A DNA stretch of 64,000 nucleotides. It comes from Arthrobacter sp042667405. GTDB lineage: Bacteria > Actinomycetota > Actinomycetes > Actinomycetales > Micrococcaceae. This document shows, piece by piece, positions 43,270-51,166 of this stretch (position 1 is the first letter of the stretch; every line of letters starts with the position of its first letter). The DNA is taken from assembly GCF_042667405.1 (NCBI RefSeq), contig NZ_JBHVAL010000005.1, forward strand, positions 160,311 through 224,310, written 5' to 3'. The notes below the pieces were generated by a model. It worked only from the letters and a program-made list of their open reading frames with translations. It was not told where the DNA came from and did no database searches. The translations under genes were made by a program, and so were the position numbers.

Positions 43270-43901
43270 CAGGTTGCTGCCACGCTGCAGCGTCCCCCAG
43301 CGTATGTGCCACATGTGACGTGCGCAACATTACGACGGCGAGGGTGGCGTCGGCGGTGGGCGCCAGCCACTGTTTTCTCACGCGTCGATGTGAGCACCTT
43401 GGGCCAGAAATCCAACTGTCCCGGAAGTTGTCTTTGTGACAGCCATTTGCAGGGGATGTTGGACTGCAATGTTACGTGGACGCTGTGGATTTCATCGGCC
43501 CTCGATTGTGCCTGAATGAGTGCCCACAGCCGTCTGCACAACAAGCACGTTGGAGGATGCCTCCAAGGGTTCGGCGCGGCATCACGCTATGTTCGGAGTG
43601 CCGCCAGCGACTGAATCCGCGAGTGGGAAGTGTCCCACCGTGGTGATCCGGTTCCAAGGAAGTGGACAGAAAACTGTGTAGCGTTTAGGGCACCATCACC
43701 GGGCATTTTTGCGAGCGGGTCTTACGGGAATGCAGTAGTCCTGAAACCGCGGGGGCGTTTGGCGCAAGGTAGCGGCGGCCAGTGGGGGACCGGCTTACGG
43801 GCGGTGACTCAAAGACGATGACTGTAGTTCATCAAGAGGCGTACCTGGTTCGTGTTTCGTTGCTGGCCCGGCTTAGCCGTGGCGTCCTCACGTAGTGGAG
43901 A
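43270..43901. other. 632-bp region before the cassette array
   Basis: No ORF here looks coding on either strand. It contains the first copy of the motif described at 43627-43668 and the promoter of the first array gene. It is probably a graveyard of older insertions marking the edge of the array. Confidence 0.5.
43627..43668 (+). repeat. Array-flanking motif, copy 1
   Basis: GAAGTGTCCCACCGTGGTG is followed by TCCGGTTCCAAGGAAGTGG and ACA. TGTCCCAC at one end pairs with GTGGACA at the other with one bulge, like ends of a small insertion. Thirty bases match the copy at 54599-54639 with one substitution and one indel. Confidence 0.6.
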
Positions 43902-44444
43902 ATGTCGATCATGGGTGTTCTTTTTGACTACTTCTCTGCTGCATCCGATGAGGAGGCAGCCTCGGTGATCGATCGTGTCGTCGGTCCCGGATCCCAGGCG
44001 ACGATCGCTCCGCCAGCCGAACCCAGGCGAGGCATCTTCGGCCGTAAACGCCCACCGGCGGCCGTGACCTACCAGGAAGCGGCCGTATTCGACACGGTGT
44101 CCGGTAACGGTATTGATCCCGTTGTGCAGCTGGGAACACTGGAAGAGCTGCTCACCGGACGGTCCTTTGACGATGTCATGGACGATCCACGGAGCGGGCA
44201 AGCCCTCGCGGATCGGGATGGTGGGCAGCGTCTTGTACTGACCCTGACGGAGCCCCTTTCCACCGCGCTGTCCACCGCTTCCGAGGGCGCCCTTGAGCAG
44301 GTGGCGATCCCCTGGTCGAAGACTGAAGAGTTCTGGAACGCAGCTGATCCGGCGCTACTTGCCGACTTCCTAAAGGATTTGGCCGGGTTAGCCCGACGAT
44401 CCAAAGCTTCCGGGCAAGGGCTCTACTGCTGGGTGTGCGTGTAG
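43902..44444 (+). CDS. DUF1877-like array protein (possible immunity protein)
   Basis: A 180-residue soluble acidic protein. It begins MGVLFDYFSAASDEEAASV and later has TLEELLTGRSFDDVMDDPRSG, WSKTEEFWNAAD and ends in LYCWVCV. The layout (a short N-terminal region, a 'total volume' half ending in W-x-V) recalls DUF1877-type proteins that occur among immunity genes; the match is from memory of patterns, so low certainty. Two starts are possible, ATG 43902 and ATG 43911, with GGAG just upstream. It is the first gene of the cassette array. Confidence 0.7.
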   Translation: MSIMGVLFDYFSAASDEEAASVIDRVVGPGSQATIAPPAEPRRGIFGRKRPPAAVTYQEAAVFDTVSGNGIDPVVQLGTLEELLTGRSFDDVMDDPRSGQALADRDGGQRLVLTLTEPLSTALSTASEGALEQVAIPWSKTEEFWNAADPALLADFLKDLAGLARRSKASGQGLYCWVCV

Positions 44445-44516
44445 GCTCCAGGGCGCCTCATTGGCTCCGGGCTATAAGGAAACTGCCGGAGTGGACTGCC
44501 GCCCAGCGCCCAGACC

Positions 44517-44542
44517 CAATGGTGAGGGATCCCCTAATGGGC
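44517..44542 (+). repeat. Array palindrome 1
   Basis: Left arm CAATGGTGAG, core GGATCC, right arm CCTAATGGGC. It is 72 nt after the first array gene and 108 nt from the stop of the minus-strand pentapeptide gene. Confidence 0.8.
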
Positions 44543-44650
44543 GCTTGGAACGACCGGAGACCACCGGCTTACAGGCGTCTGTTCCGCGAATGGCCAGGTC
44601 AGAATAGACGCCACAAGGCACGTTACTCTCGGACGGTCGCCGCATGCTCC

Positions 44651-45607
44651 CTAACGCGCTTGGCGGATCAGGCTCTCAGCCAGGGCTGCGAGTGGCTCAC
44701 CGCCCCAACTGAGATAGTCTGCTCGGTTGAAGATCCCCACGGACGTATCATCGCCGGGCAACTTCAGTGCGAGTTCGGACACAGCCCTAAGCATGCGAGC
44801 TTCCACGGACTCATCATTTCCCAGAAGTTCAAGCACCCGCCGTGCAACTCTCGGGAAATTGGGCACTAGGTCAATACCATCCGGCAGTTTTACGCCCTGA
44901 AAATGGCATCCGCGGAACTCAACGTCGCGGAAAGTAGCGCCGGTGAAATCAATGTCGAGTAAGACACCGGGTTCGGCATGCCCCGGGATCGCCCGCCCGT
45001 CAAAGAGAACATCCTGGAGTACTCCGGTGAACTCGCAATACTGAATTGTCGCCTGAAGGAACTCAGCACCTTTCAACTTGGTGCTCTTGAAGGAGCAGTG
45101 CTCCATCAAGCATCCAGACGCTAGAAGTCCCCGCAGGTCCGCCCCGTCAAAATTGATGTTCCGCCATGCGTTGCCCGTACCCCCTTCCTGCCAAGTCCCC
45201 AGGGCGGCGTCTCGCAGCCCGGCTTTGGCAAACGAGCTGTCCTTGACTTCGCTGTCCCACAGCCGCCAGTCAGCACAAACCGCTTTGTCGAAAAGACAAC
45301 CAGTGATCGCTGAGCCGAAGAAACGGAGATTCGATAGCTTGGCGTAGCTCAGGTCGAGATCCTGCCAGCGAGCCGCACGAAATTCATGCATGCCGGACAT
45401 TACGGTGGCAGTGCTACCACCCATGGTAAGAGTGGGGCCAAACGGCGGGGCGGGCAGCGCCAGCCCTCTTAGGTCGTGTCGTCCGTCGTGGACCCCGACA
45501 TCCACGGGTAAAGCGCTGCTCATACCGTGGAGGAATCGAAGCACCTCTCCGGCCAGAGCTCGACCGTCTGCTGTTTTCCACCGTTGTTGGAGTGCTTTCA
45601 TAGTCAT
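44651..45607 (-). CDS. Pentapeptide-repeat protein of the array
   Basis: A 318-residue protein. Residues ~60-230 hold pentapeptide-type repeats (A(D/N)LxF pattern), for example LSYAKLSNLRFFGSAITG, FDGADLRGLLASG and FKSTKLKGAEFLQA, which fold as a right-handed quadrilateral helix; a helical C-terminal domain (VARRVLELLGNDESVEA) follows. Such proteins can mimic DNA or act as immunity factors. Start ATG 45607 is chosen since the protein starts cleanly there; the frame runs on to 45745. Minus strand within the mostly plus-strand array. Confidence 0.75.
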   Translation of the reverse strand: MTMKALQQRWKTADGRALAGEVLRFLHGMSSALPVDVGVHDGRHDLRGLALPAPPFGPTLTMGGSTATVMSGMHEFRAARWQDLDLSYAKLSNLRFFGSAITGCLFDKAVCADWRLWDSEVKDSSFAKAGLRDAALGTWQEGGTGNAWRNINFDGADLRGLLASGCLMEHCSFKSTKLKGAEFLQATIQYCEFTGVLQDVLFDGRAIPGHAEPGVLLDIDFTGATFRDVEFRGCHFQGVKLPDGIDLVPNFPRVARRVLELLGNDESVEARMLRAVSELALKLPGDDTSVGIFNRADYLSWGGEPLAALAESLIRQAR

Positions 45608-45671
45608 CGTGTGAGCTAGCGTATTCCTGTCCGTCCCCTGGTCCGATATTTGAAGACCGGTCCGAGATCGC

Positions 45672-45697
45672 GGCCGGTAAAGGATCGCTTTACGTGT
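45672..45697 (+). repeat. Array palindrome 2
   Basis: Left arm GGCCGGTAAA, core GGATCG, right arm CTTTACGTGT. It lies upstream of both the minus-strand pentapeptide gene and the next plus-strand gene. Confidence 0.7.
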
Positions 45698-45773
45698 GCT
45701 CTGCTTTGCTCCCAGCGCTACAGTTGACCGGGCAGTGCGATTCATCGGACATGGCGGGTAGGGAGGGCTGGCG

Positions 45774-46190
45774 TTGGGAAAGTACTTTGAGCATGAAGTT
45801 CTTAGGGGCTTCTACCTGGAAGACAGCTGGATAATGGACATCAATGCAAGCCGAGGGCAGCTTGTCATCACCGCGGAGTTCGTACTGACCGAGGAACACC
45901 CCTCTTATTCCCCGGCACGCCCCGGAGAGCAATACTGCTACCGCAATGGGGTGCTGGTGTTCGATGGTGTAACAGATTTGACCTGGACGGGTCAGCTCAG
46001 TTCCCGGCCTTCGTGTGACCCTGACGGCGCAGTTGACTACGGCAATATCGACTCACTACTTATCGAGGGAAACCACTACACCGTTGAAGGCGACCTCGGC
46101 ACAATCGCTCTCCACGCTGCATCCATCCGCGTGGCACTGGCCTCGGACGGCACGATCCTCACATCGCACGGCGCCGCTGCTGACCTCTAG
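45774..46190 (+). CDS. Array protein, probable immunity-type, family unnamed
   Basis: A 138-residue, beta-rich acidic protein: YFEHEVLRGFYLEDSWIMDI, LVITAEFVLTEEHPSYSPA, then DYGNIDSLLIEGNHYTVEGD and GTIALHAASIRVALAS. I have the impression that this pattern recurs among stand-alone hypothetical proteins of actinobacteria and other bacteria but I cannot name it. It starts at TTG 45774 with GGGAGGGC 7 nt upstream. Function unknown. Confidence 0.7.
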   Translation: MGKYFEHEVLRGFYLEDSWIMDINASRGQLVITAEFVLTEEHPSYSPARPGEQYCYRNGVLVFDGVTDLTWTGQLSSRPSCDPDGAVDYGNIDSLLIEGNHYTVEGDLGTIALHAASIRVALASDGTILTSHGAAADL

Positions 46191-46195
46191 CCCGC

Positions 46196-46221
46196 GCCCG
46201 GTGAAGGATCCTTCAACGGGC
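46196..46221 (+). repeat. Array palindrome 3
   Basis: Left arm GCCCGGTGAA, core GGATCC, right arm TTCAACGGGC. It starts 5 nt after the preceding stop codon. This copy is palindromic except for one G/A pair that recurs in other copies. Confidence 0.85.
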
Positions 46222-46321
46222 AATACGAGCTCACATCATGGTCGAGGACGATTGGTGTCATGCTTGTTCGATCAAAAGACTCACAGCTCGCCGAAGATTT
46301 GTGGATGAACGAAGGACCTCA

Positions 46322-46624
46322 ATGACCGACCATCCAACGAGTTTCACAACCCGAGAATTGCGGGAGGTGTTCGATGTCCTGATGCGACACGTCGAGGAAC
46401 GTCATGGCTCGACCATAGACGTGGGTGTGGACTATTTCTGGTCGATCCCACCCGATGCGATCTACGACGTCTATGACCAGCCGACCGAACTCACCATTGG
46501 TCAGCTCACAGAATCCCTGGACAACATCAGAAGGGTCGCGGCAGATCCCGATCGAGCCATTTCTTATGCTCTCGTTTGGTTAGGGGACGTTCTGCGAGCT
46601 ACTGGCCACAAGCTGGTGAGCTAA
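46322..46624 (+). CDS. Small array protein, unknown
   Basis: A 100-residue acidic helical protein (TSFTTRELREVFDVLMRHVE, STIDVGVDYFWSIPPDAIYDV, LTIGQLTESLDNIRRVAADP, ALVWLGDVLRATGHKLV). Its length and acidic nature suit a small immunity or regulatory protein, but I do not recognise it. AAGGA lies upstream of the ATG at 46322. It is flanked by array palindromes 3 and 4. Confidence 0.72.
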   Translation: MTDHPTSFTTRELREVFDVLMRHVEERHGSTIDVGVDYFWSIPPDAIYDVYDQPTELTIGQLTESLDNIRRVAADPDRAISYALVWLGDVLRATGHKLVS

Positions 46625-46632
46625 GCGAAAGC

Positions 46633-46658
46633 GTCCGGTAAGGGATCCCTCAACGCGC
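46633..46658 (+). repeat. Array palindrome 4
   Basis: Left arm GTCCGGTAAG, core GGATCC, right arm CTCAACGCGC; 8 nt after the previous stop. Confidence 0.85.
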
Positions 46659-46704
46659 AACCCTGTTTTCCTCACCCCGCTGGATCCAATGGAACAATTG
46701 CGGT

Positions 46705-47004
46705 GTGACACATGTGATCGTTCGGGCTAATGCGATGCGATGGGCAGACGACCACTTCCCGGGATGGATCGAGGTCGACGTTGTCGACGCGGAGGGTCGG
46801 ACTCATCGGATCGTTGAAAAGGTCCCCGTCCTCGCCAAGGCCGACATCACCGCGGAGTCGACATTCCCGCTTGAACTGTGGATAGAGGCTGAGTTCGAGC
46901 GCATGAACGGCGACTCTGTCTTGGTACGGTTTGCCCATGGCGTAGAAACCACCGATGGCCTGGACCTGATCGGAATGGACAGGCACGACGTCCGCTGTCT
47001 GTAA
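46705..47004 (+). CDS. Small array protein, unknown, actinobacterial family
   Basis: A 99-residue beta-rich protein: RANAMRWADDHFPGWIEVDVVDA, RTHRIVEKVPVLAKADITAES. Short proteins with a FPGWIEVDVxDAxGRxHRIVEKVPV core occur across Streptomyces and relatives; their function is unknown to me. Start GTG 46705 without a clear ribosome-binding site. It sits between palindromes 4 and 5. Confidence 0.72.
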   Translation: MTHVIVRANAMRWADDHFPGWIEVDVVDAEGRTHRIVEKVPVLAKADITAESTFPLELWIEAEFERMNGDSVLVRFAHGVETTDGLDLIGMDRHDVRCL

Positions 47005-47064
47005 GAGTTACTCGCCCTGCGTTCCAAGCCTGACCGAACGGCGGGCGGGCGGGCTGACGATGAC

Positions 47065-47090
47065 ACCCGTAAGGGGATCCTCCTAAGGGC
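47065..47090 (+). repeat. Array palindrome 5
   Basis: Left arm ACCCGTAAGG, core GGATCC, right arm TCCTAAGGGC; 60 nt after the previous stop. Confidence 0.75.
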
Positions 47091-47232
47091 ATCCAGCTGG
47101 CCTAACTAAAGCGCGCTGTTGGAACCAAGAAATCGGGTTGGCCAGGCCCGGCTGACCCACCGGCGGTAATTTTGGTGAAGGAAGAAGGTTGGTTCACCGT
47201 TCATAGCTGGCCAGGCTCAAAGGAGTACAGAG

Positions 47233-47547
47233 ATGGATAAACATCAGAAGCTGACTGTTCCCGATCTGGTTGGGCAGCCTGTGCACATTGCCCAAGAGAC
47301 TGCGGCGAACATTGGGTTTGGGCTAGCCGCCGGGGACCCTGACGGGCCGGGGCTCCGTTCGCGTACCTGGCCAGGACTGTTCTGGGTGTCGGCCCAAGAT
47401 CCGGCCGCCGGGTCGGTCCTTGAGCGGGGGAGCCAAATATGGATTACCTTCATCCAGGACGGTCAAGCCCGAAGCGACGTGCCGGAGCAGCCGGGCGGGC
47501 CGCCCCCCTCACTTACGCGTCATGCGGAGGCGCAGCACGACGAGTGA
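47233..47547 (+). CDS. Single PASTA-domain protein of the array
   Basis: A 104-residue protein made of one PASTA domain (residues ~8-75: LTVPDLVGQPVHIAQETA, then VSAQDPAAGSVLERGS) and a proline/acid-rich tail. PASTA domains bind peptidoglycan stems on Ser/Thr kinases and penicillin-binding proteins, but there is no TM segment or signal here, so it is cytoplasmic as read. RBS AAAGGAG is upstream of the ATG. Its role in the array is unknown. Confidence 0.75.
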   Translation: MDKHQKLTVPDLVGQPVHIAQETAANIGFGLAAGDPDGPGLRSRTWPGLFWVSAQDPAAGSVLERGSQIWITFIQDGQARSDVPEQPGGPPPSLTRHAEAQHDE

Positions 47548-47552
47548 GCGAT

Positions 47553-47578
47553 GTCCGGTGAGGGATCCTTCCACGGGC
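47553..47578 (+). repeat. Array palindrome 6
   Basis: Left arm GTCCGGTGAG, core GGATCC, right arm TTCCACGGGC; 5 nt after the previous stop. Confidence 0.85.
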
Positions 47579-47733
47579 ATAGAGCCGTAAGGCAGCAGGA
47601 GCCTATATATACCCCTTTTGGTGTGCGTCGGAGTGGATCTAGGTCAACAGTGGGTAACGCGCTGTGAAGTCGCTCCGAGGGCATGAATTCTAAGCCAAGC
47701 GGCATATGGTGGCTGTATGGAGGTCACCACTTA

Positions 47734-48294
47734 ATGTACGAATCGGTCGGAGCGTATCTGCTCTCCCGCTGGGATGAGCCAGCAGAGCGAATCAGGTTCG
47801 AAGTTGAAGGGCTTTCCATCCAGGTGTGGAAATGGGATGCCGCAACTACAGGGGAAGGAGTCGACGTGTATGTAACCGTAGGAGCCGCCGCTGGCGCTTC
47901 TTCCCACAGTCCGGGCACGGTAGATCATCGCGCGGAATTCCTCTTGGGCCTGCGTCCTGGACAAGACGCAGTGGCCAGTCCGTTCGCCGCACTAGGGCTT
48001 TACGGACATAGGAACGGCGTCACCATAGCGGACGGACACACCGTTCCGTCGGACGGTCCACTCTGGCCTGGAACAGAAATGATGGCGTTCCTGCTCCGTG
48101 AACAGGAAGCGATAATTCCGACAGTCCAATTATCGGATGGGTCGCACGTCCACTTCCTCCAAGCCATGCCACTGCATGAATCTGAACTGCTATACAAGCG
48201 CCGTCACGGGATGGATGCCCTGATGGCCCATTGGAAAGAGCGACGTGTGCCTTTCTGGGATTCTGAGCGTGGACCTGACGCCCCGAGGTTCTAA
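47734..48294 (+). CDS. Suppressor-of-fused (SUFU) domain protein, immunity-type
   Basis: A 186-residue protein of the SUFU superfamily, which is recognised in bacteria as an immunity-protein family of polymorphic toxin systems. The typical ending is seen: VHFLQAMPLHESELLYKRRHG then ALMAHWKERRVPFWDSER. ATG 47734 has GGAGGT 9 nt upstream and is preferred to ATG 47683. No cognate toxin is in the window, so it would be an orphan immunity gene or protects against toxins of other strains. It is flanked by palindromes 6 and 7. Confidence 0.82.
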   Translation: MYESVGAYLLSRWDEPAERIRFEVEGLSIQVWKWDAATTGEGVDVYVTVGAAAGASSHSPGTVDHRAEFLLGLRPGQDAVASPFAALGLYGHRNGVTIADGHTVPSDGPLWPGTEMMAFLLREQEAIIPTVQLSDGSHVHFLQAMPLHESELLYKRRHGMDALMAHWKERRVPFWDSERGPDAPRF

Positions 48295-48305
48295 GTTCAA
48301 GATTG

Positions 48306-48331
48306 TCGCAGTGAAGGATCCTCTTAGGAAC
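48306..48331 (+). repeat. Array palindrome 7
   Basis: Left arm TCGCAGTGAA, core GGATCC, right arm TCTTAGGAAC. A more decayed copy, 11 nt after the SUFU stop and 54 nt from the stop of the next, minus-strand gene. Confidence 0.65.
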
Positions 48332-48385
48332 ACCAGCCGCAATGCCTCGACTTGCTTCCCCAAGATGTCTGGCTCGGGACGGCGT

Positions 48386-48793
48386 TTAGCCTTCGCGAGA
48401 TGCCTTTGCGGCGGAAGCTGCCATCACCAATAACCCGTCGAGACGGTCTTCAAAAGTTTCTTGGGCTCCGAAAAACGCGTGATCGGTCAGCCTGATACCG
48501 AAGGTATCAAATGCGTGGGCCTCAATTTGGGCGCCCTGTTCGGCTGCGCGGACGCGGACGGTTAAGCCGACTGGTACGTTCGGACGACTCCATGAGAACA
48601 GATTGCCCCAGAGGCGGTACTGCCAGTTTGATCCTGTTCGTATATCTACGAAGTCCTCGTCCTGGCGGATCCTTGCCTTCTCCGAAGCAAAAGCTGTGGA
48701 GATGGCCGTCAACGCCTGATTCGGGGAGAGCGGCGATAACCACAGTTCAGACTTCTCGAACATCGGCTTTGTTCGGCTTCCCACTATCCCCAT
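48386..48793 (-). CDS. Array protein, unknown
   Basis: A 135-residue protein of mixed alpha/beta pattern (SELWLSPLSPNQALTAISTA, TGSNWQYRLWGNLFSW, VGLTVRVRAAEQGAQIEAHA). GGAGA precedes the ATG. It is the second minus-strand gene of the array, between palindromes 7 and 8. I do not recognise a family. Confidence 0.7.
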   Translation of the reverse strand: MGIVGSRTKPMFEKSELWLSPLSPNQALTAISTAFASEKARIRQDEDFVDIRTGSNWQYRLWGNLFSWSRPNVPVGLTVRVRAAEQGAQIEAHAFDTFGIRLTDHAFFGAQETFEDRLDGLLVMAASAAKASREG

Positions 48794-48874
48794 CGGTCTT
48801 CTCCTACGTATTAGAAATGTGACGACAGCCTAGTCTTTGGGAGCAAAAAAGTGAGCGACCTTTCCAAAAGTAGT

Positions 48875-48900
48875 GCCCGTATGCCGATCCTCCATCGAAC
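48875..48900 (+). repeat. Array palindrome 8
   Basis: Left arm GCCCGTATGC, core CGATCC, right arm TCCATCGAAC. It lies midway between two genes that diverge from it (81 and 80 nt away). Confidence 0.6.
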
Positions 48901-48980
48901 GCCCACTCATCTCCTTGGGGTCTTCCCGTAAGGACGGTCCAATGCCATGATCAAGGCGAAGACAACCGTTTGAGGGGACA

Positions 48981-49304
48981 ATGCGAAAGCGAGCTTTGGC
49001 GCCGGTGCTCATTGTGCTGCTCGGCGCCTGTGCTGCACCCTCCGGTCCAACGGAATATCCGCGTACCGCTTCTGCCGACGATCGCTGGGGCGTAGGCGTC
49101 AGCTACCCTATCTATTCGTCGCTAGCCGGGTGCGAAGACGATCCCAGCGTGGAATCAGCTGTGCAGAGTGCGGACATGCCGTCCTCCAGACTCGCTTTTC
49201 GTCTGATAGCAGGCGCATCTGAAGCGGATGCTATCCGCGTTGCAGACTGCGTGTCCCCGCTCTTGAGCAGCGGGGAACTCACGATTGCGGTCCCTGGGGC
49301 TTAA
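48981..49304 (+). CDS. Small lipoprotein of the array
   Basis: A 107-residue protein with a lipoprotein signal (MRKRALAPVLIVLLGACAAPS; lipobox LGAC, Cys at residue 17), so it should be lipid-anchored outside the membrane. The mature part is acidic and carries a Cys pair. RBS GAGGGG is upstream. A surface lipoprotein could be an immunity protein against secreted toxins acting outside; this is inference. Confidence 0.75.
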   Translation: MRKRALAPVLIVLLGACAAPSGPTEYPRTASADDRWGVGVSYPIYSSLAGCEDDPSVESAVQSADMPSSRLAFRLIAGASEADAIRVADCVSPLLSSGELTIAVPGA

Positions 49305-49327
49305 ACGGTCTTCATGGAGATAACCGC

Positions 49328-49353
49328 GCACGTTGAAGGATCATTGGCGGACA
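49328..49353 (+). repeat. Array palindrome 9
   Basis: Left arm GCACGTTGAA, core GGATCA, right arm TTGGCGGACA; 23 nt after the previous stop. Confidence 0.65.
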
Positions 49354-49453
49354 CAGACTTCCGGCGCTGATCCAGTCGCGGCGACGTCTGGCGTGCCTGA
49401 TGCATCGGTGGTGTTATTACTCCAGGTCATCGCTGGTACGGCAAGGAGCGATC

Positions 49454-49717
49454 ATGAACAACACGGCAAATAGTGCCTTCCTTTCCTTCCGTGATTCCGC
49501 AGTGCGGGATTCGGTAGCTGTACTCGCAGAGTATGCCGCGGCGCTTACTTGGGCGTTCTCGCTATTGGCGTATGTCAGCGCTGGCGCATTCATGAGTCCC
49601 GGCGCTGTCGTGCTTCTGATTCCTGCTATTGCGATGACCGCGGCTGCGATGGCTCTCCGTCGCAGAACTAAGCTTCCGCCCAGGCATAGGTCAGGCGCCG
49701 TCCGCGCTCGTCGATGA
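49454..49717 (+). CDS. Small 2-TM array protein
   Basis: An 87-residue protein with two TM segments (YAAALTWAFSLLAYVSAGAF and VVLLIPAIAMTAAAMALRR) and a basic C-terminus. ATG 49454 has AAGGAG upstream. Small hydrophobic proteins of this kind are common as membrane-acting immunity proteins, but there is no family match. It lies between palindromes 9 and 10. Confidence 0.72.
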   Translation: MNNTANSAFLSFRDSAVRDSVAVLAEYAAALTWAFSLLAYVSAGAFMSPGAVVLLIPAIAMTAAAMALRRRTKLPPRHRSGAVRARR

Positions 49718-49766
49718 GAACCCGCTTTGTAGAGATGCAAGTCGGCGGTTTGCCTACTGGTCAAAT

Positions 49767-49792
49767 GCCCGGTAAGGGATCCCTCACCGGAC
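49767..49792 (+). repeat. Array palindrome 10
   Basis: Left arm GCCCGGTAAG, core GGATCC, right arm CTCACCGGAC; 49 nt after the previous stop. Confidence 0.85.
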
Positions 49793-49873
49793 GTCCGGCA
49801 TCGCCCAGGACAACCTACGGGCGTGGCACGATGAGAGCCGGAGAGTGCTTGGGCGGAAATATGGAGCTGCGAC

Positions 49874-50281
49874 TTGGTAAACACGGGATCCCGTAGTGGT
49901 TTGATCAGTGGCAGGACTGCTTATCAAGTGACACGGTGGCGCCACCGTGTCGCGGGGTTTAGTGCGCTGGATGGACTGTTAGGTCTCTATCTAAACAACT
50001 CTGGTGTCCCTCAGTCTTTTTTTACCGATCTGGTGTTAGGTCTACTACTCGTTTCAGCGCTCCTTCTGATCGTCCTCATCAACTGGGCAGGCTTCAGGGA
50101 AGATGCTGAAAGGAAGGCTGGATACACAACCCTCCGCCTTGGCAACAGGAAGTTGATGCAACGAGATCCCTATATGGGGCGCATGATCCGGCTAGCCGGC
50201 GCGGACCATCTCGACCGTCAGCACTTCGCAGACATCTTGGCTAGAACCAAGGCTGAAGGGGAAAAGCAGCAGGCCCCCTAG
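49874..50281 (+). CDS. Array protein with two TM segments and cytoplasmic tail
   Basis: A 135-residue protein. A hydrophobic stretch (FSALDGLLGLYLNNSG) and one clear TM segment (LVLGLLLVSALLLIVLINWA) precede a charged helical tail (RMIRLAGADHLDRQHFADIL). It starts at TTG 49874 with GGAG 7 nt upstream. Function unknown. It is notably less G+C-rich than the chromosomal genes nearby, with a run of seven Ts. Confidence 0.65.
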   Translation: MVNTGSRSGLISGRTAYQVTRWRHRVAGFSALDGLLGLYLNNSGVPQSFFTDLVLGLLLVSALLLIVLINWAGFREDAERKAGYTTLRLGNRKLMQRDPYMGRMIRLAGADHLDRQHFADILARTKAEGEKQQAP

Positions 50282-50287
50282 GACAAC

Positions 50288-50313
50288 GTCCGTAAGACGA
50301 TCCTTCAACAGGA
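50288..50313 (+). repeat. Array palindrome 11
   Basis: Left arm GTCCGTAAGA, core CGATCC, right arm TTCAACAGGA; 6 nt after the previous stop. Confidence 0.75.
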
Positions 50314-50425
50314 CGGCGGGCTGCCGGTTAGGCTCGGTCTATGGAAGCCTCCACAGCTCTTTCACGACACTACTGCTGGTCTTCGTTGCAGTCGCGACCG
50401 ATTGGACCACGGTCCGTGATCGCCT

Positions 50426-50788
50426 GTGATGCTTGAAGTCCCCGGGGACAAGCAGGTGAACACGCCCTACTCGGTCGGCTGCGAACTGGAATTGGCAGCG
50501 ACCGTAGACGGCGGGCTGGCGGGGCCAATGCCGACACCGACCCGTTCGCTTCTGCTGGTCTTCGCCAACCTTGACGGAGACTCTGCCGCTACGGAAGTTC
50601 AGATTGGTGCCATGATCAGCGGTCCGAGTGCACTCGTTCCGGGATGGCGGGGAAAGGCCCAACTCGCATTCTGGGCTGAAATCGCTCAAATTTATGCGAC
50701 TCCTGACGTTGCGTTCAAACTCTGGTACGACGGGAGAATAGTGGGGTTCGGAACGGTTACGTCGTATAGACCTCAGACGAGCACATGA
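50426..50788 (+). CDS. Array protein with EF-Tu domain 3-like pattern
   Basis: A 120-residue beta-rich protein. SVGCELELAATVDGGLAGPM and YATPDVAFKLWYDGRIVGFG recall the beta-barrel of EF-Tu C-terminal domains, where a strand ends in xGRxVGxGxV; this is a pattern impression, not a proven match. If right, it could mimic EF-Tu for toxins that target it. Start is GTG 50426 or ATG 50429; no clear ribosome-binding site. Confidence 0.6.
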   Translation: MMLEVPGDKQVNTPYSVGCELELAATVDGGLAGPMPTPTRSLLLVFANLDGDSAATEVQIGAMISGPSALVPGWRGKAQLAFWAEIAQIYATPDVAFKLWYDGRIVGFGTVTSYRPQTST

Positions 50789-50803
50789 TCCGCGGGTGAG
50801 GGA

Positions 50804-50829
50804 CGCCCGTGAAGGATCGTCAACCGAAC
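50804..50829 (+). repeat. Array palindrome 12
   Basis: Left arm CGCCCGTGAA, core GGATCG, right arm TCAACCGAAC; 15 nt after the previous stop. Confidence 0.75.
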
Positions 50830-51166
50830 GACCATTGGCGCGCCGAAGGCTGGCCGCCGATCGGGTGTGCTGGGCGGTTTTTCCTGGCTTTCTGCATCGT
50901 CGGCGTAATGAGGCCGTAGATCTCAGCAAGCCGTCGAGAACACACAAACTGTCCACCGGGCTTTAAAGGAGAACGTCCCGTTGTCCCGCTTCTGCGCACT
51001 TGGCCACCGCATCGAAGTGAGAAGAGGCGCGGGCGAACTTCTACAGAGGGGTTGGCATGCGCGGCCAGGTGACGAAGTCCAGCTAGCCGCATGCAGCCTG
51101 TGCTGCATTCCAACTCCAACCGCGTTACTCTGTCGCCAAGTTCTTTGGGCGATATGGGGGCATCTT
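50830..51166. other. 337-bp stretch without a clear gene
   Basis: The plus frame is open from TTG 50981 (AAAGGAG 9 nt upstream) into the next gene, but its first 62 residues look non-coding (Cys- and Arg-rich, no family sense). This may be a long leader or the remains of a deleted cassette; nothing further is recognised. Confidence 0.4.

Noticed and set aside
50341..50428. Short frame encoding TTLLLVFVAVATDW before the gene at 50426
   Set aside because: It looks like a TM helix and ends in TGATG overlapping the next start, but no start codon exists in frame; possibly a relic.
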